A stretch of 64,000 bases of DNA from Denticeps clupeoides (lineage: Eukaryota; Chordata; Actinopteri; Clupeiformes; Denticipitidae), in assembly GCF_900700375.1 (NCBI RefSeq), contig NC_041721.1:2254989-2318988 (forward strand), written 5' to 3'. The translations under genes and the position numbers were made by a program. The notes beneath the pieces are model-generated. The model was not told where the DNA came from, did not search any database, and saw only the letters and a list, made by a program, of their open reading frames with translations. Positions 1 to 10,356 of this stretch are shown piece after piece. The first letter of the stretch is position 1, and the number at the start of each line of letters is the position of its first letter.

Positions 1-98
1 GATTTGGACTTGATGATATTTGCATGGCTGCGCTCCACTTCTTCTCCAACTCTGAGAATAGAGCAGCTCTCTGACCAGATGTTCATCACACACAACAG
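1..98. promoter_or_regulatory. Cluster 1 downstream octamer block (candidate 3-prime enhancer), cut by window edge
   Basis: A perfect octamer ATTTGCAT lies at 18-25, 477 bases past the stop of C1. The same roughly 130-base block recurs downstream of all nine C exons. On the gene strand it reads ATGCAAAT and is flanked by E-box-like CANNTG motifs. Octamer plus E-box composition is typical of immunoglobulin enhancers; that it is an enhancer is inference from conservation and position. Confidence 0.6.
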
Positions 99-501
99 AT
101 ATACAAAAAGGGAGAAATGTTCATATTTATTACTGACTGTGCTGACCGCTATTTATAACATTAATATTATTAATCACTTTAGTTTTATTATTATTATTAG
201 ATACCTGTATAAGCTCCATCTCTAATATAATATACTAATAATAATCATACAGGACTAGAATATTATTCTGATGGTTTTCTTTTGAAAGCCACTGTGAGAA
301 GATTGTCCCACATTAGAGATTTACTGATGAATATGTATGGATGAGAATATTTTCTATATTCTGATTTACAGATCAGTGTTATTGTTGTAATAAAGCTACA
401 GTCCAGACACGCAGAAATGGACTAAAATGATATTTTATTGTGTCAGTAAGAGCATGGATCATGATAAAGATAAATGTGCAGGGTCTGGGGCGGAGTGGAC
501 G

Positions 502-806
502 CTACTCAGGACAGTCGGCCGTCCCTAGTGCTGCAGTGACCGGTGACTCTGAGCTATGGGACGCCTGACAGGTGACCTCTTTGGCGCTGGACCACTCCTC
601 AGAGGAAAGGGAGCTGCTCCAGCTGTACAGACCGTCCTTGTCCATCACGCCCGGACTGGACGCCCCAGTCCTGCTGCTCCCGTCCACCGTCCAGCTCAGG
701 GTCCAGTCTGACGGGAAGCCCCTATTGGCCAGACAGAGCAGCGAGCGCTGAGTGGACAGCTCGTCTCTGGCGGAGGACAGGATGGTCACCGTGGGACGTG
801 TTCTTG
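502..806 (-). CDS. Immunoglobulin light chain constant exon, cluster 1 (C1)
   Basis: Single C exon of a kappa-like light chain: one C1-set Ig domain that pairs with the heavy chain. The exon begins after a CAG acceptor (TTTCAG at 807-812 read on the minus strand). Its first two bases complete a codon begun by J; then come RTRPTVTIL, the domain Cys in SLLCLANRGF, Trp in DWTLSW, the second Cys in EVTCQAS, and the C-terminal interchain Cys in ADCPE before a TAG stop. It is 305 bases long, two codons shorter than most copies in the window (SSSLSSEEW in place of SSSLTLxxEEW). Polyadenylation signal AATAAA lies at 434-439. Open and apparently functional. Confidence 0.95.
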
Positions 807-1368
807 CTGAAAGAGGAGTCAGAGTCAGACAGGAGTAGCGATGGAGGGACGATCCCACTGGGACCAGTTCAACTGTACTGCTGCTTTACTGGTCATTCTC
901 CAGCGTCATCATCATCATCACATGCAATTTATCTTCATCTTTATACTTCTATTCAGCTGGGAGATCCATTTAAATCAAAAGTGTCTTTCTGTTTCTACAC
1001 CATCTTCATTATTAGTAGAATTTCAACAGCAACATGAGGATCTGATGCTGATTAGAAGATCAGATCCAGCAAACAAGGAAAGATGTGAGAAGCTCAGCCG
1101 TGGACCGAACCCTCCTGTTTCACCCTGTTTTCTTATTATATGATTTTATACTCCATACAAGCTCATTTACTTACTGATGCAGCATTATTCTAATATGGTT
1201 TTATGGTTCTATCTATTCCCAATTTCAGAAAATAAAATACTTGGATGATGGTCAGAAGATTCATTTAATTGCAATCAATAGTTTGTTATAAAAAAGATTG
1301 AACATTTTCTATCCAGCATAAATAAAGTTGAACACACAGACAAACATACACAGAAGTGAAAAACTTAC
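807..1368 (-). other. J1-C1 intron
   Basis: It has a GT donor at J1 and an AG acceptor at C1. About 100 bases before the C exon it holds an (ATC)n tract (905-920) followed by ATGCAATT (922-929), one base off the immunoglobulin octamer. The same layout occurs in the J-C introns of the other clusters (9025-9635, 17605-18224, 22132-22754, 29936-30519, 49283-49911, 53702-54498, 58253-58864). No coding sequence is seen. Confidence 0.7.
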
Positions 1369-1406
1369 TTCCAAATTCCACGCTGGTGCCGCCACCAAAA
1401 GTGAAC
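1369..1406 (-). CDS. J1 light-chain joining segment
   Basis: This 38-base J segment reads FTFGGGTSVEFG on the minus strand, with the FGxG bulge motif that marks light-chain J. It starts directly after heptamer CACTGTG and ends with one base of a split codon before a GTAAGT donor. Length and phase match kappa J segments. It is the only J between V1 and C1. Confidence 0.93.
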
Positions 1407-1445
1407 CACAGTGGTACAGTTCCTACTTCTGGTCGTACAAAAACC
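1407..1445 (-). other. J1 recombination signal, 23-base spacer
   Basis: Heptamer at 1407-1413 (CACTGTG on the minus strand), spacer 1414-1436 (23 bases), nonamer GGTTTTTGT at 1437-1445. A 23-spacer on J is the kappa arrangement. Confidence 0.95.
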
Positions 1446-1915
1446 TGCCCTGCAGCCTGCAGCTTTTATAAAGACGCATCTACAGTAGAAACACAGAATT
1501 ATATTTATACACCAGATACTAGAGCATCTCAGAATATGACCTATTAAAATAGAATAAAAAGCTCATTTGTTTCTGTAATGTAGCTCAAAACATATTTTTA
1601 TTAGTAATTAAATATTCTAATTAAGTTTTTGTACTAGTACTAGTTTACTAGTAGACTAGACTAGAGACTAAAATACTAACCTGTTCACATAAACACACTA
1701 ACAAGAGTCTAATTATATCTGGACCAGATATAATTATCAATATAATTACAGAAATAAGATCAAATATGAAAATAATCACACTGCCTTTAAATAAAATTAA
1801 TTTGCTATAAATAATAAAATGATTGGTGTTTTTTGCAGATATTTGTGTATTTGATCCACCCCCTGTATCTTCTGAGCTCTTCTTCTCAGTGGTTCCTGCA
1901 GGTTCCTCATGATGA
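1446..1915 (-). other. V1-J1 intron
   Basis: Non-coding spacer removed by V-J joining. It holds a CTAG-rich, partly self-complementary tract at about 1633-1665, containing the perfect palindrome GTACTAGTAC. The tract recurs in the V-J spacers of clusters 2, 4, 5, 7 and 8; it is missing in 3 and largely missing in 6. Other copies of the spacer are 9713-10328, 18302-18616, 22832-23495, 30597-31061, 49989-50506, 54576-55228 and 58942-59612. No genes are seen in any of them. Confidence 0.7.
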
Positions 1916-1943
1916 GGTTTTTGTACAGATCTCAATCAGTGTG
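1916..1943 (-). other. V1 recombination signal, 12-base spacer
   Basis: Heptamer at 1937-1943 reads CACACTG, one change from CACAGTG at position 5. The spacer 1925-1936 is 12 bases and the nonamer ACAAAAACC is at 1916-1924. The heptamer change may lower joining efficiency. Confidence 0.9.
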
Positions 1944-2410
1944 TGAGCGGCAAGCTGTTACCCTGCTGACAGTAATAAACTCCAGCATCTTCACCCTGGA
2001 CTCCACTTATGGTCAAAGTGAAATCTGAATCAGATCCAGCACCACTGAATCGATCTGGTATCCCATCATGACGAGTTGTTGCATATCTAATCAGGAGTTT
2101 AGGAGCTTCTCCAGGTTTCTGCAGGTACCAGTGTAGGTAATTGCTGACACTCGTGCTGGTTTTACAGTTGATTTTGACTGTATCTCCAGGCTGAACCACA
2201 TGGACAGCAGGAGTCTGAGTCAGGATGATGTCTCCTGTACATCCTGACATGAAGAGAACATTTTCATCAGGAACACAGTTGAACTCTGAGCTGTAAAAAC
2301 GTGTTCACCTCAATAAAGTCACCAGAAAGTGTCCCCATCACTGTGCAGACTGAGAACCTACCGTGGATGTAGAAGAACAGCGTCCAGATGAAGATGTTGA
2401 CCAGAGTCAT
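1944..2410 (-). CDS. Immunoglobulin kappa-like V gene, cluster 1 (V1)
   Basis: Two-exon V gene. Leader exon 2362-2410 encodes [16 protein letters not shown] plus one base of a split Gly codon. An intron of 118 bases (GTAGGT donor, CAG acceptor) precedes the V exon at 1944-2243. The mature domain starts near DIILTQTP. It has the FR1 Cys in INCK, Trp in LHWYLQKPG, the DRFSG core and GVYYC; CDR1 is TSVSNY and germline CDR3 is QQGNSLPLT. The frame is open to the recombination signal. It joins J1 by deletion. The leader start is the only ATG giving a hydrophobic signal peptide in frame. Confidence 0.95.
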
Positions 2411-2500
2411 GGTTCCTCAGTCATAAAGTGTGAAATGTCTCCAGATCTGCTCCATAAGTACCTGCAGCCCCCTGAGTCCTGCCATGTAAAGCGCTGCTCT

Positions 2501-2508
2501 ATGTAAAT
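2501..2508 (-). promoter_or_regulatory. V1 promoter octamer variant
   Basis: ATGTAAAT, one base from the canonical ATGCAAAT, about 90 bases upstream of the V1 start codon. Position and spacing match immunoglobulin V promoters, and all nine V genes share it. Confidence 0.7.
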
Positions 2509-2664
2509 CCTCTTCCTGAGTGACACCATCTGTCACACCAGCACTTCCTCTACCTCCCTCTGCTCCACTGGGGTGTGGTTCTGCTGTTCCACCACTTCAT
2601 CCTGGTTTCAGAAGGAAGTTAGAAGAAAAAAGCTCAGATCGGTTTTATTTGAGGATCTTTGTGT
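2509..2664. other. Upstream flank of V1
   Basis: The conserved sequence seen upstream of every V gene, without coding content. It fades into repeat sequence near 2665. Confidence 0.5.
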
Positions 2665-2813
2665 GAGAAATGCATTAAAATTATCCCAACTTGATTTAAC
2701 GAATAACGTGCGCTAGTTTCTCTTGTCATAGAGGGAGAATGTGGGCGGAGTTTAGCAATATTTCTGAGGTGGAAATAGGAGGTGCGGCAAATGTTCTTGA
2801 TGTGGCCCTGACA
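2665..2813 (-). mobile_element. Short LINE (L2-like) fragment
   Basis: It matches the first part of the larger fragment at 15291-15430, which encodes L2-like residues such as FHLRNIAKL on the minus strand. Only about 150 bases remain here, joined to alpha-class flank at 2811. Confidence 0.5.
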
Positions 2814-3074
2814 GTAGAAGAATAATTAATACATCATCTCCATTTTATATATTAGTTCTAGTTCTGTTTAGAACTTTTCTCTGATAAAGAGGGTCCAGGC
2901 CTGAACTTAATGTATTTGGGGGCCATGTTTGATAATTTAGGGAGCACATGTTCTCCAGGCTGAGAAGAGTGATGAGCTGTCTTAAGATCCCAGGGAAGAC
3001 AGATGACTTGTTTAAAGTATATTTCATGTCACCTTTGATCGGATGATGATTCTGTCTGTTCTCTCATTTTATCA
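2811..3074. other. Alpha-class intercluster flank
   Basis: Non-coding block nearly repeated at 16081-16343 and 47815-48082. It defines the alpha spacer class and leads straight into the solo LTR remnant. No gene is seen. Confidence 0.6.
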
Positions 3075-3254
3075 TGTCAGGATCTGGTCCAGAAGGAGCT
3101 ACTCCAGATTCGGTGTTGGGACCGGAGTTTGGTGTTGGTCTGGTGTTATTATGTTTCCTGCTTGTTTTGGTGTGTCTGCCTGTATAAAGCTGCCCCGTCC
3201 GTGTCTGTTCACCATCGGCTCGTATTTTGGTGATGTTTCCCTGTCGTGTGCTCC
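3075..3254 (+). mobile_element. Old solo LTR (alpha flank), left part, split by the gypsy insertion
   Basis: It starts TGTCAGG and has a TATA-like TATAAAGCTGCC. Whole copies at 16344-16597 and 48083-48336 show the same LTR end to end. Here the gypsy chromovirus interrupts it; a few more bases of the LTR continue at 8025-8050. Confidence 0.7.
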
Positions 3255-3633
3255 TGTCACACGAACCGGGACCAGAATGAGAGAGGCGTGTAGGAGGAGA
3301 CGAGAAACCTCGGTGCGGCGGGACGCAGGGAGGCAGGTAAGTTCCTCCGCGTTTATCTGCGAACGTGGACGCCGCCAGCCGCAACACCACACTGATGTCA
3401 TTCGAGTTTTAAGACACAAGATGGCAGAACAGGGCGACAGGAAGGAGTTCGGGAATCAGGAGAACAGAGTGGACAGGTACGGTCTTACTTGGGTTGAGGA
3501 TTTCGGGGCCGAGTCAAATGACGTGCATCCTTCAATGACTGAGCAGTTGGCAGCTGCTCTCTAGCCTAATTTATAGGAGTCACGTTAACTCGTTTCCGTG
3601 TTACTCCCGGTCACATGATGGAATCATGTGACA
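3255..3633 (-). repeat. Gypsy element 1, left LTR (3-prime LTR of the minus-strand element)
   Basis: Begins TGTCACACG and ends TGTGACA; near-identical to 7643-8024. GCTCC precedes it. Confidence 0.93.
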
Positions 3634-6600
3634 GTACACCCCCCTCCAGGGCCCCGGAGCGGCGGCGGTATGCTGCCGGTACTCAGTCACCAGAGAAGGG
3701 TCCAGGATGAAACTACTCGGGATCCAAGACCGTTCTTCTGGTCCATAGCCGGTCCAATGCACCAGGTACTGGACCCCCCGACCTCTGCGTCGAGAGGCAA
3801 TAATGCGCTCCACCGTGTATGCGGGTCCCCCGTCAACAATGCGTGGTGGTGGCGGATCCGGAGCCGGAGGATGAAGAGAGGATCTGACAAAGGGTTTTAG
3901 TTTGCAGACATGAAAAACCAGATGGACACGAATGGCAGGAGGGAGTTGGAGATGGTAGGTGAGGGGGTTGATCCGGCTGAGGATCCGGAATGGCCCGATG
4001 TATCGAGGGGACAGTTTGTGTGACTCAGTCCTGAGACGCAGGTCTTGGGTGGATAGCCACACTCTGTCCCACTCGGAAGCGCAGTCGCCGGAGGTGTACC
4101 TGGTGAGTGAAGATGGGGGGCTGATATCCATGGCAGATCTCAAAGGGGCTATGGCCGGTGGCGGAGGAGACTTGCAGGTTGTGTGCCAGCTCCGCCCAAA
4201 GGAGAAACCCGGGCCACGTGCATTGGCGTTCCGATGCAAAGCACCGCAGGTATCGTCCCAGCTGTAGGTTGGCCCTCTCCACCTGACTGTTGGTCTGGGG
4301 ATGGTAGCCAGAGGAGAGGCTGCAGGTTGATCCAATGAGGCGACAGAACCCCTTCCACACAGCTGAGACGAATTGGGGTCCCCGATCAGAGACGATGTCC
4401 TGGGGGAACCCATGAAGGCGGACCACGTGTTGACGCACGAGGTCAGCGGTTGTGGCAGAGGACGGTAGGCCGGAAAGGGCGACCAAGTGGACCACTTTGG
4501 AGAAGCGATCCACTATGGTCAGGATGGTGGTCATACCATTAGCTTCAGGGAGACCGGTGATGAAGTCCAAGGCGAGGTGGGTCCAGGGGCAATGAGGAAT
4601 GGGAAGAGGACGCAGGGGCCCAGCAGCCGGTGTGTTGGGAGTCTTGGCCCGGGCACAGACGTCGCAGGCATCAACATAGGCCTGTACGTCCCGCCGTACC
4701 GAAGGCCACCAGAACGCCCGGCGAATGAAGGAGAGGGTCCGTTGGCGTCCTGAATGGAGGAATGGCCCAAATGCAGTACATCGGGCCGGCAGGTATTTGG
4801 GACGTACAGGCACCCTGGTGGGGTGTTAGCTAGGCCAGGGTCGGACACCTGGGCAGCCCGGACCTTCATCTCAAGGGACCAGTGGAGGATGCGATGAGGA
4901 GGAAGAATGGGTTCGGGGTCGGAGGATGGTGAGTCTGGGGTGTGTTGATGTGAAAGAGCATCGGCTTTTTGATTTTTGGACCCGGGACGGTAGGAGAGTT
5001 GAAAGTTGAATTGCTCGAAAAATAATGCCCACCTCGCCTGACGGGGATTGAGTTGTTTGGTGGCTTTGATTGATATGAGATTTTGGTGATCGGTCCAGAC
5101 CAGAAAGGGGGTGTCACTGCCTTGTATCCAGTGCCGCCACTCCTCGAGGGCCCACCTGACTGCCAGCAGCTCACGGTCCCCCACCCCGTATCGTCGCTGT
5201 GCAGGGGTGAACTTCCGCAAGAAGAAGCAACACGGGTGCAATTTCCGGTCTGGACCGCGTTGAGAGAGGACTGCGCCAGCACCCACCTCTGACGTGTACA
5301 CTTCTACAACAAACGGAAGGGAAGGATGTGGGTGTTGAAGAATGGGGGCAGTGGTGAAATGACGACACAAGGATTTAAAAGCTTGAATGGCCTCAGGGGT
5401 TAGGCGGAACAAACGTGGTGAAGGTTTGGTGAGAGCAGTGAGGGGTGCTGCGACTGTACTGTAGCCACGGATGAAGCGACGATAGAAATTCGCAAACCCA
5501 AGAAACCGTTGCAGTTGTTTCAGCATCGTGGATAGGGGCCACGATGCCACTGCTTCCAGCTTCTTGGGCTCCATGGCCACACCCTGGGACGAGATGGTAA
5601 AACCCAGGAACGTGGTGGAGCGCTGGTGGAAGGCGCATTTCTCCAGCTTACAATACAGTCGATGGGCGAGCAATCTCTTCAGTACTGCTCTCACGTGTTG
5701 GATATGAGATTCCAGGGTGGGTGAGTAGATAAGCACATCGTGCAGGTAGGCATACACCCACCGTCCCAGCATGTCCTGGAGAGCATCGTTGATGAACTGC
5801 TGGAAGACGGCGGGTGCATTGCACAGACCAAAGGGGATGACAAGAGATTCAAAGTGACCAGTGGGGGTGATGAAGGCTGTCTTCCACTCGTCGCCCTCTC
5901 TGATGCGAATCAGGTTGTAGGCCGAAAGGAGATCCAGCTATGTGAAGTACTTCGCTCCCGAGAGGGTGTCGAGGGTGGTGTTGGTGAGGGGTAATGCCGT
6001 TCGATTTTTGATAGTGATTTTGTTGAGTCCACGATAATCCACACACGGTCGCAGACCACCATCCTTCTTGGTCACGAAGAAGAACCCTGCCGCGGCCGGG
6101 GAAGTCGAGGGGCGGATGGTACCATTCTGGAGCGCCTCCGCCACAAACCGCTCCATGGCCAGTTGCTCTGCTTTCAAGAGGGAGTAGAGATGTCCTTTCG
6201 GGGGAGTGGTTCCCGGTAGCAGGTCAATGGCCATGTCGCCTGGTCGATGGGGAGGCAGCTGGGCAGCTTTGGCTGGGCTGAAGACGGCGGCTAGGTCGTG
6301 ATAGCAGGAGGGGACATGGTCTAATACAGGACGGGTCGGTTCTAGGTTCGAGGAGGCAGACGGGGAGGGCTGTGGCAGAAGGCAATGGCGATGGCATTGT
6401 GCTCCCCACTCCAACAACATGCCCGATGAAAAGGAAAGGTGGGGTTCATGGAGCGACAGCCAGGGGAACCAGAGGAGGAGTGGTGAGGTGATAATATTGG
6501 TCACTAAAAACTGAATTGGGACCGTGCGGTGAATGATGGGTCCTGAGGAGACCGGATGACCATCCACGGAGGTGATTGTGAGAGGACTTGTGAGGAGCTC

Positions 6601-7642
6601 CAGGGGAATGTGATGTTGTTGGACGAAGGAGCTATGAAATTTCCAGCTGCCCCGGAATCCACAAAGGCTGTGGTGGAGATGACTCGCTGATTCCATTCCA
6701 GGACGGCCGGGAGAGTGAGTCGGGAGGTCGGTGTAATCAGATGTGGAGGAAGGGACCCAGCTGACCGCGCGGTGTGAGGGGGAAGCGCAGTATGCACACA
6801 AACCCTCTCGAAAACGCCGCTGCTTTTCTTTGGGCGTGAGGGTTATCCGTCCCAGCTGCATGGGTTCCCCCCTATGGTCTGGAGGAGTGACGGTGGGCTG
6901 AGGTGGTGAGAAAGGCGGTCGGGGAGTCTGGTGCAGGGTTGGAGTGGGGGCCGCAGTTTTCGGGAGTGCCAGCAGGTGGTGATCAATCCTGAGCGCAAGT
7001 TGTATGAGGGCCTCATACGTTGCTGGCATCTCCCGGCTGACCATCTCCCCACAAATTCATGGGGCCAGTCCCTCATAGTACATCATCCGGAGGGCGTGGT
7101 CGCCCAGCGGAGCCTTTGCAGCCAGGGTCCGGAATCTTGCGGTGAACTGGCTGACAGGTGAGGAACCCTGGCGCAGATGGTAGACCTGCGACGCGACGTC
7201 TTCCACACCGTCCGGATGGCAGAACGTGATTTTCAATTCCTCCACGAATTCGGAATATGAGAGGGACGCAGAACGGGGTGAGCTGATTCGCACGTTCGCC
7301 CACTCCGCCGCGGGACCAACGAGCAAGGTGAATAATAAGGCGATTCGGGATCGGGAGCTGGGGTAGCGGCTAGGCTGCAGCTCAAAAAAAAAGGCCTCGC
7401 CGCTCCCCTCAGTCCCGTTCCAGCGCTCCGGAAGCGGCAAACTGGGTTCGGGAACCGCGGGGGGGCGAGGGCTCTGCGCAGCGTTCGCCGCTTCATGCTC
7501 TCGGTGCGCGACAGTCATCTCATGTAAACGCTGCCGCAGGAAGCGAACCTCCTGCGACAGACATCCAAAAAGATTCTCCTGCCGCGCTACTCGATCACAT
7601 AAAGCAGCGAGTTGTGAAGCGCAGACTTCCGCTCAGTCATTC

Positions 7643-8024
7643 TGTCACACGAACCGGGATCAGAACGAGAGAGGCGTGTAGGAGGAGACGAGAAACCTCG
7701 GTGCGGCGGGACGCAGGGAGGCAGGTAAGTTCCTCCGCGTTTATCTGCGAACGTGGACGCCGCCAGCCGCAACACCACACTGATGTTGTCGTTCGCGTTT
7801 TAAGACACAAGATGGCAGAACAGGGCGACAGGAAGGAGTTCGGGAATCAGGAGAACAGAGTGGACAGGTACGGTCTTACTTGGGTTGAGGATTTCGGGGC
7901 CGAGTCAAATGACGTGCATCCTTCAATGACTGAGCAGTTGGCAGCTGCTCTCTAGCCTAATTTATAGGAGTCACGTTAACTCGTTTCCGTGTTACTCCCG
8001 GTCACATGATGGAATCATGTGACA
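7643..8024 (-). repeat. Gypsy element 1, right LTR (5-prime LTR of the minus-strand element)
   Basis: Near-identical to the left LTR. GCTCC follows it at 8025-8029, completing the target duplication. Confidence 0.93.
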
Positions 8025-8044
8025 GCTCCATGTATTAAACCCCA

Positions 8045-8187
8045 TGTCTCGTCCTCCTACACGCCTCTCTCGTTCTGATCCCGGTTCGTGTGACAGGAGC
8101 ACACGACAGGGAAACATCACCAAAATACGAGCCGACGGTGAACAGACACGGACGGGGCAGCTTTATACAGGCAGACACACCAAAACC
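8045..8187 (-). repeat. Inverted duplication of the gypsy left junction
   Basis: Reverse complement of about 3171-3300: alpha-flank LTR followed by the first bases of the gypsy LTR. It lies between the end of the gypsy element and the cluster 2 octamer block and replaces the alpha flank seen in clusters 3 and 6. The left edge shows short shared sequence (TCTCGT). Confidence 0.85.
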
Positions 8188-8310
8188 CAGCCATGTGACC
8201 CTGAAAGTTGTAGATTTGGACTTGATGATATTTGCATGGCTGCGCTCCACTTCTTCTCCAACTCTGAGAATAGAGCAGCTCTCCGACCAGATGTTCATCA
8301 CACACAACAG
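8188..8310. promoter_or_regulatory. Cluster 2 downstream octamer block
   Basis: Octamer ATTTGCAT at 8230-8237, 477 bases past the C2 stop. The outer edge of the block is clipped by the inverted duplication. Confidence 0.6.
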
Positions 8311-8713
8311 ATATACAAAAAGGGAGAAATGTTCATATTTATTACTGACTGTGCTGACCGCTATTTATAACATTAATATTATTAATCACTTTAGTTTTAT
8401 TATTAATATTAGATACCTGTATAAGCTGCATCTCTAATATAATATACTAATAATAATCATACATGACTAGAATATTATTCTGATGGTTTTCTTTTGAAAG
8501 CCACTGTGAGAAGATTGTCCCACATTAGAGATTTACTGATGAATATGTATGGATGAGAATATTTTCTTTATTCTGATTTACAGATCAGTGTTATTGTTGT
8601 AATAAAGCGACAGTCCAGACATGCTGAAATGGACTAAAATGATATTTTATTGTGTCAGTAAGAACATGGATCATGATAAAGATAAATGTGCAGGGTCTGG
8701 GGCAGAGTGGACG

Positions 8714-9024
8714 CTACTCAGGACAGTCGGCCGTCCCCAGTGCTGCAGTGACCGGTGACTCTGAGCTGTGGGACGCCTGACAGGTGACCTCTTTGGTGCT
8801 GGACCACTCCTCAGCGGTCAGAGTCAGGGAGCTGCTCCAGCTGTACAGACCGTCCTTCTCCAACACGCCCGGACTGGATGCCCCAGTCCTGCTGCTCCCG
8901 TCCATCATCCAGCTCAGGGTCCAGTCTGACGGGAAGCCCCTATTGGCCAGACAGAGCAGCGAGGGCTGAGTGGTCAGCTCGTCTCTGGTGGGGGACAGGA
9001 TGGTTACCGTGGGACGTGTTCTTG
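8714..9024 (-). CDS. Immunoglobulin light chain constant exon, cluster 2 (C2)
   Basis: 311-base exon from the CAG acceptor at 9025-9027 to a TAG stop. Both domain cysteines and Trp are present (LLCLANRGF, DWTLSW, EVTCQAS), and the C-terminus is ADCPE with the interchain Cys. It is more divergent than most copies: DELTTQP in place of DELSTQ, WMMDG in place of WTVDG, and GVLEKDG. Full-length SSSLTLTAEEW strand. AATAAA lies at 8646-8651. Open frame. Confidence 0.94.
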
Positions 9025-9635
9025 CTGAAAGAGGAGTCAGAGTCAGACAGGAGTAGCGGTGGAGGGACGATCCCACTGGGACCAGTTCAACTGTACTGCT
9101 GCTGTACTGGTCATTCTCCAGCGTCCAGACATCATCATCATCATCATCACATGCAATTTATCTTCATCTTTATACTTCTATTCAGCTGGGAGATCTGATT
9201 AAATCAAAAGTGTCTTTCTGTTTCTACACCATCTTCATTATTAGTAGAATTTCAACAGCAACATGAGGATCTGCAGCTGGTTAGAATATCAGATCCAGCA
9301 AACCTCACCAAACAAGGAAAGATGTGAGAAGCTCAGCCGTGGACCGAACCCTCCTGTTTCACCGTTTTCTACTCTTATTATTATATGATTTTATACTCCA
9401 TACAAACTCATTTACTTACTGATGCAGCATTATTTTAACATGGTTTCATGTTTCTACTTATTCCCAATTTCAGAAAAAAAAAATTTTGGATGACGGTCAG
9501 CAATTTAATTTATAGTTTGTTGTAGAAAATATTGAACATTTTCTATACAGCATATTTATACTAAAATTGAAAATCTTGAAATTAAATATTTTATCAGAAC
9601 ACACAGACAAACATACAAAGAAGTGAAAAACTTAC

Positions 9636-9673
9636 TTCCAAATTCAACGCTGGTGCCGCCACCAAAAGTGAAC
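9636..9673 (-). CDS. J2 light-chain joining segment
   Basis: 38 bases reading FTFGGGTSVEFG, followed by a GTAAGT donor. It serves the nearby V2 (700 bases upstream) and could in principle also serve the lone V2b, since both V genes carry 12-spacer signals in the same orientation. Confidence 0.93.
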
Positions 9674-9712
9674 CACAGTGGTACAGTTCCTACTTCTGGT
9701 CGTACAAAAACC
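9674..9712 (-). other. J2 recombination signal, 23-base spacer
   Basis: Heptamer 9674-9680, 23-base spacer, nonamer 9704-9712; all consensus. Confidence 0.94.
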
Positions 9713-10328
9713 TGCCCTGCAGCCTGCAGCTTTTATAAAGACGCATCTACAGTAGAAACACAGAATTATATTTATACACCAGATACTAGAGCAACTCAGA
9801 ATATCATCTATTAAAAAAAGATCATTTGTTTATGTAATGTAGCTCAAAACTTAAACCTTTGACCCTTCAGTCCCAGTTTTTTTTATTGGTAATGAAATAT
9901 TCTAATTAAGTTTTTGTACTAGTACTAGTTTACTAGTAGACTAGACTAGAGACAAAAATACTAACCTGTTCACTTAAACACACTAACAAGAGTCTAATTA
10001 TATCTGGACCAGACACATTTACATTTACAGAAATAAGATCAAATATGAAACTAATCACACTGGCATGGAAAGGTCACTAAAAGACAAGATCTGATCAAAA
10101 TTGGTCACATTTTCTGGTTTCTAAATTCAGGGTAAGTGACTGAAAAGTGAAGGATCCTTCAGCATCACTCGTCCAGTTTTAGTCTTATTTGACTTTCCTG
10201 TTATTAAAGTGAATTTGCTATAAATAATGAAATAATGGGTGTTTTGTGCAGATATTTGTGATTTTGATCCACACCCTGTATCTTCTGAGTTTTTCTTCTA
10301 AGTGGTTCCTGTAGGTTCCTCATCATGA

Positions 10329-10356
10329 GGTTTTTGTAGAGAGCTCAATCACTGTG
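10329..10356 (-). other. V2 recombination signal, 12-base spacer
   Basis: Consensus heptamer CACAGTG at 10350-10356, 12-base spacer; the nonamer at 10329-10337 reads ACAAAAACC. Confidence 0.94.

Larger units (their letters stand above)
3255..8024 (-). mobile_element. Ty3/gypsy LTR retrotransposon (chromovirus), young, minus strand
   Basis: LTRs are at 3255-3633 and 7643-8024, about 380 bases, TG...CA ends, and differ at only a handful of positions, so the insertion is recent. It is flanked by the 5-base target duplication GCTCC. In minus-strand order: gag capsid (about 7057-7518), nucleocapsid and protease (about 6500-7050), reverse transcriptase and RNase H (about 4900-6300), integrase (about 4025-4813) and a C-terminal chromodomain (about 3650-4000, YLVHWTGYGPEERSW). 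The chromodomain places it among chromoviruses. The coding part is broken in a few places; treat it as a fossil. The uninterrupted target site survives at 16520 and 48260. Confidence 0.93.

Noticed and set aside
1356-1547. Plus-strand open frames of about 63 residues over each J segment
   Set aside because: They are antisense shadows of the J segment and its signal; they recur only because the J region is conserved.
1625-1665. Possible kappa-deleting-type element or cryptic signal in the V-J spacer
   Set aside because: TTTTTGT resembles part of a nonamer, but no heptamer stands 12 or 23 bases away on either side.
3043-3564. Plus-strand frame of 173 residues spanning alpha flank and gypsy LTR
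   Set aside because: It crosses an insertion junction and reads LTR sequence; not a gene.
8090-8437. Plus-strand open frames over each downstream octamer block
   Set aside because: No start context, splice logic or protein similarity; frames differ in length between copies. Conservation is better explained by regulatory sequence.
9121-9160. Apparent poly-histidine stretch on the plus strand near each C exon
   Set aside because: It is an (ATC)n microsatellite in the J-C intron read antisense.
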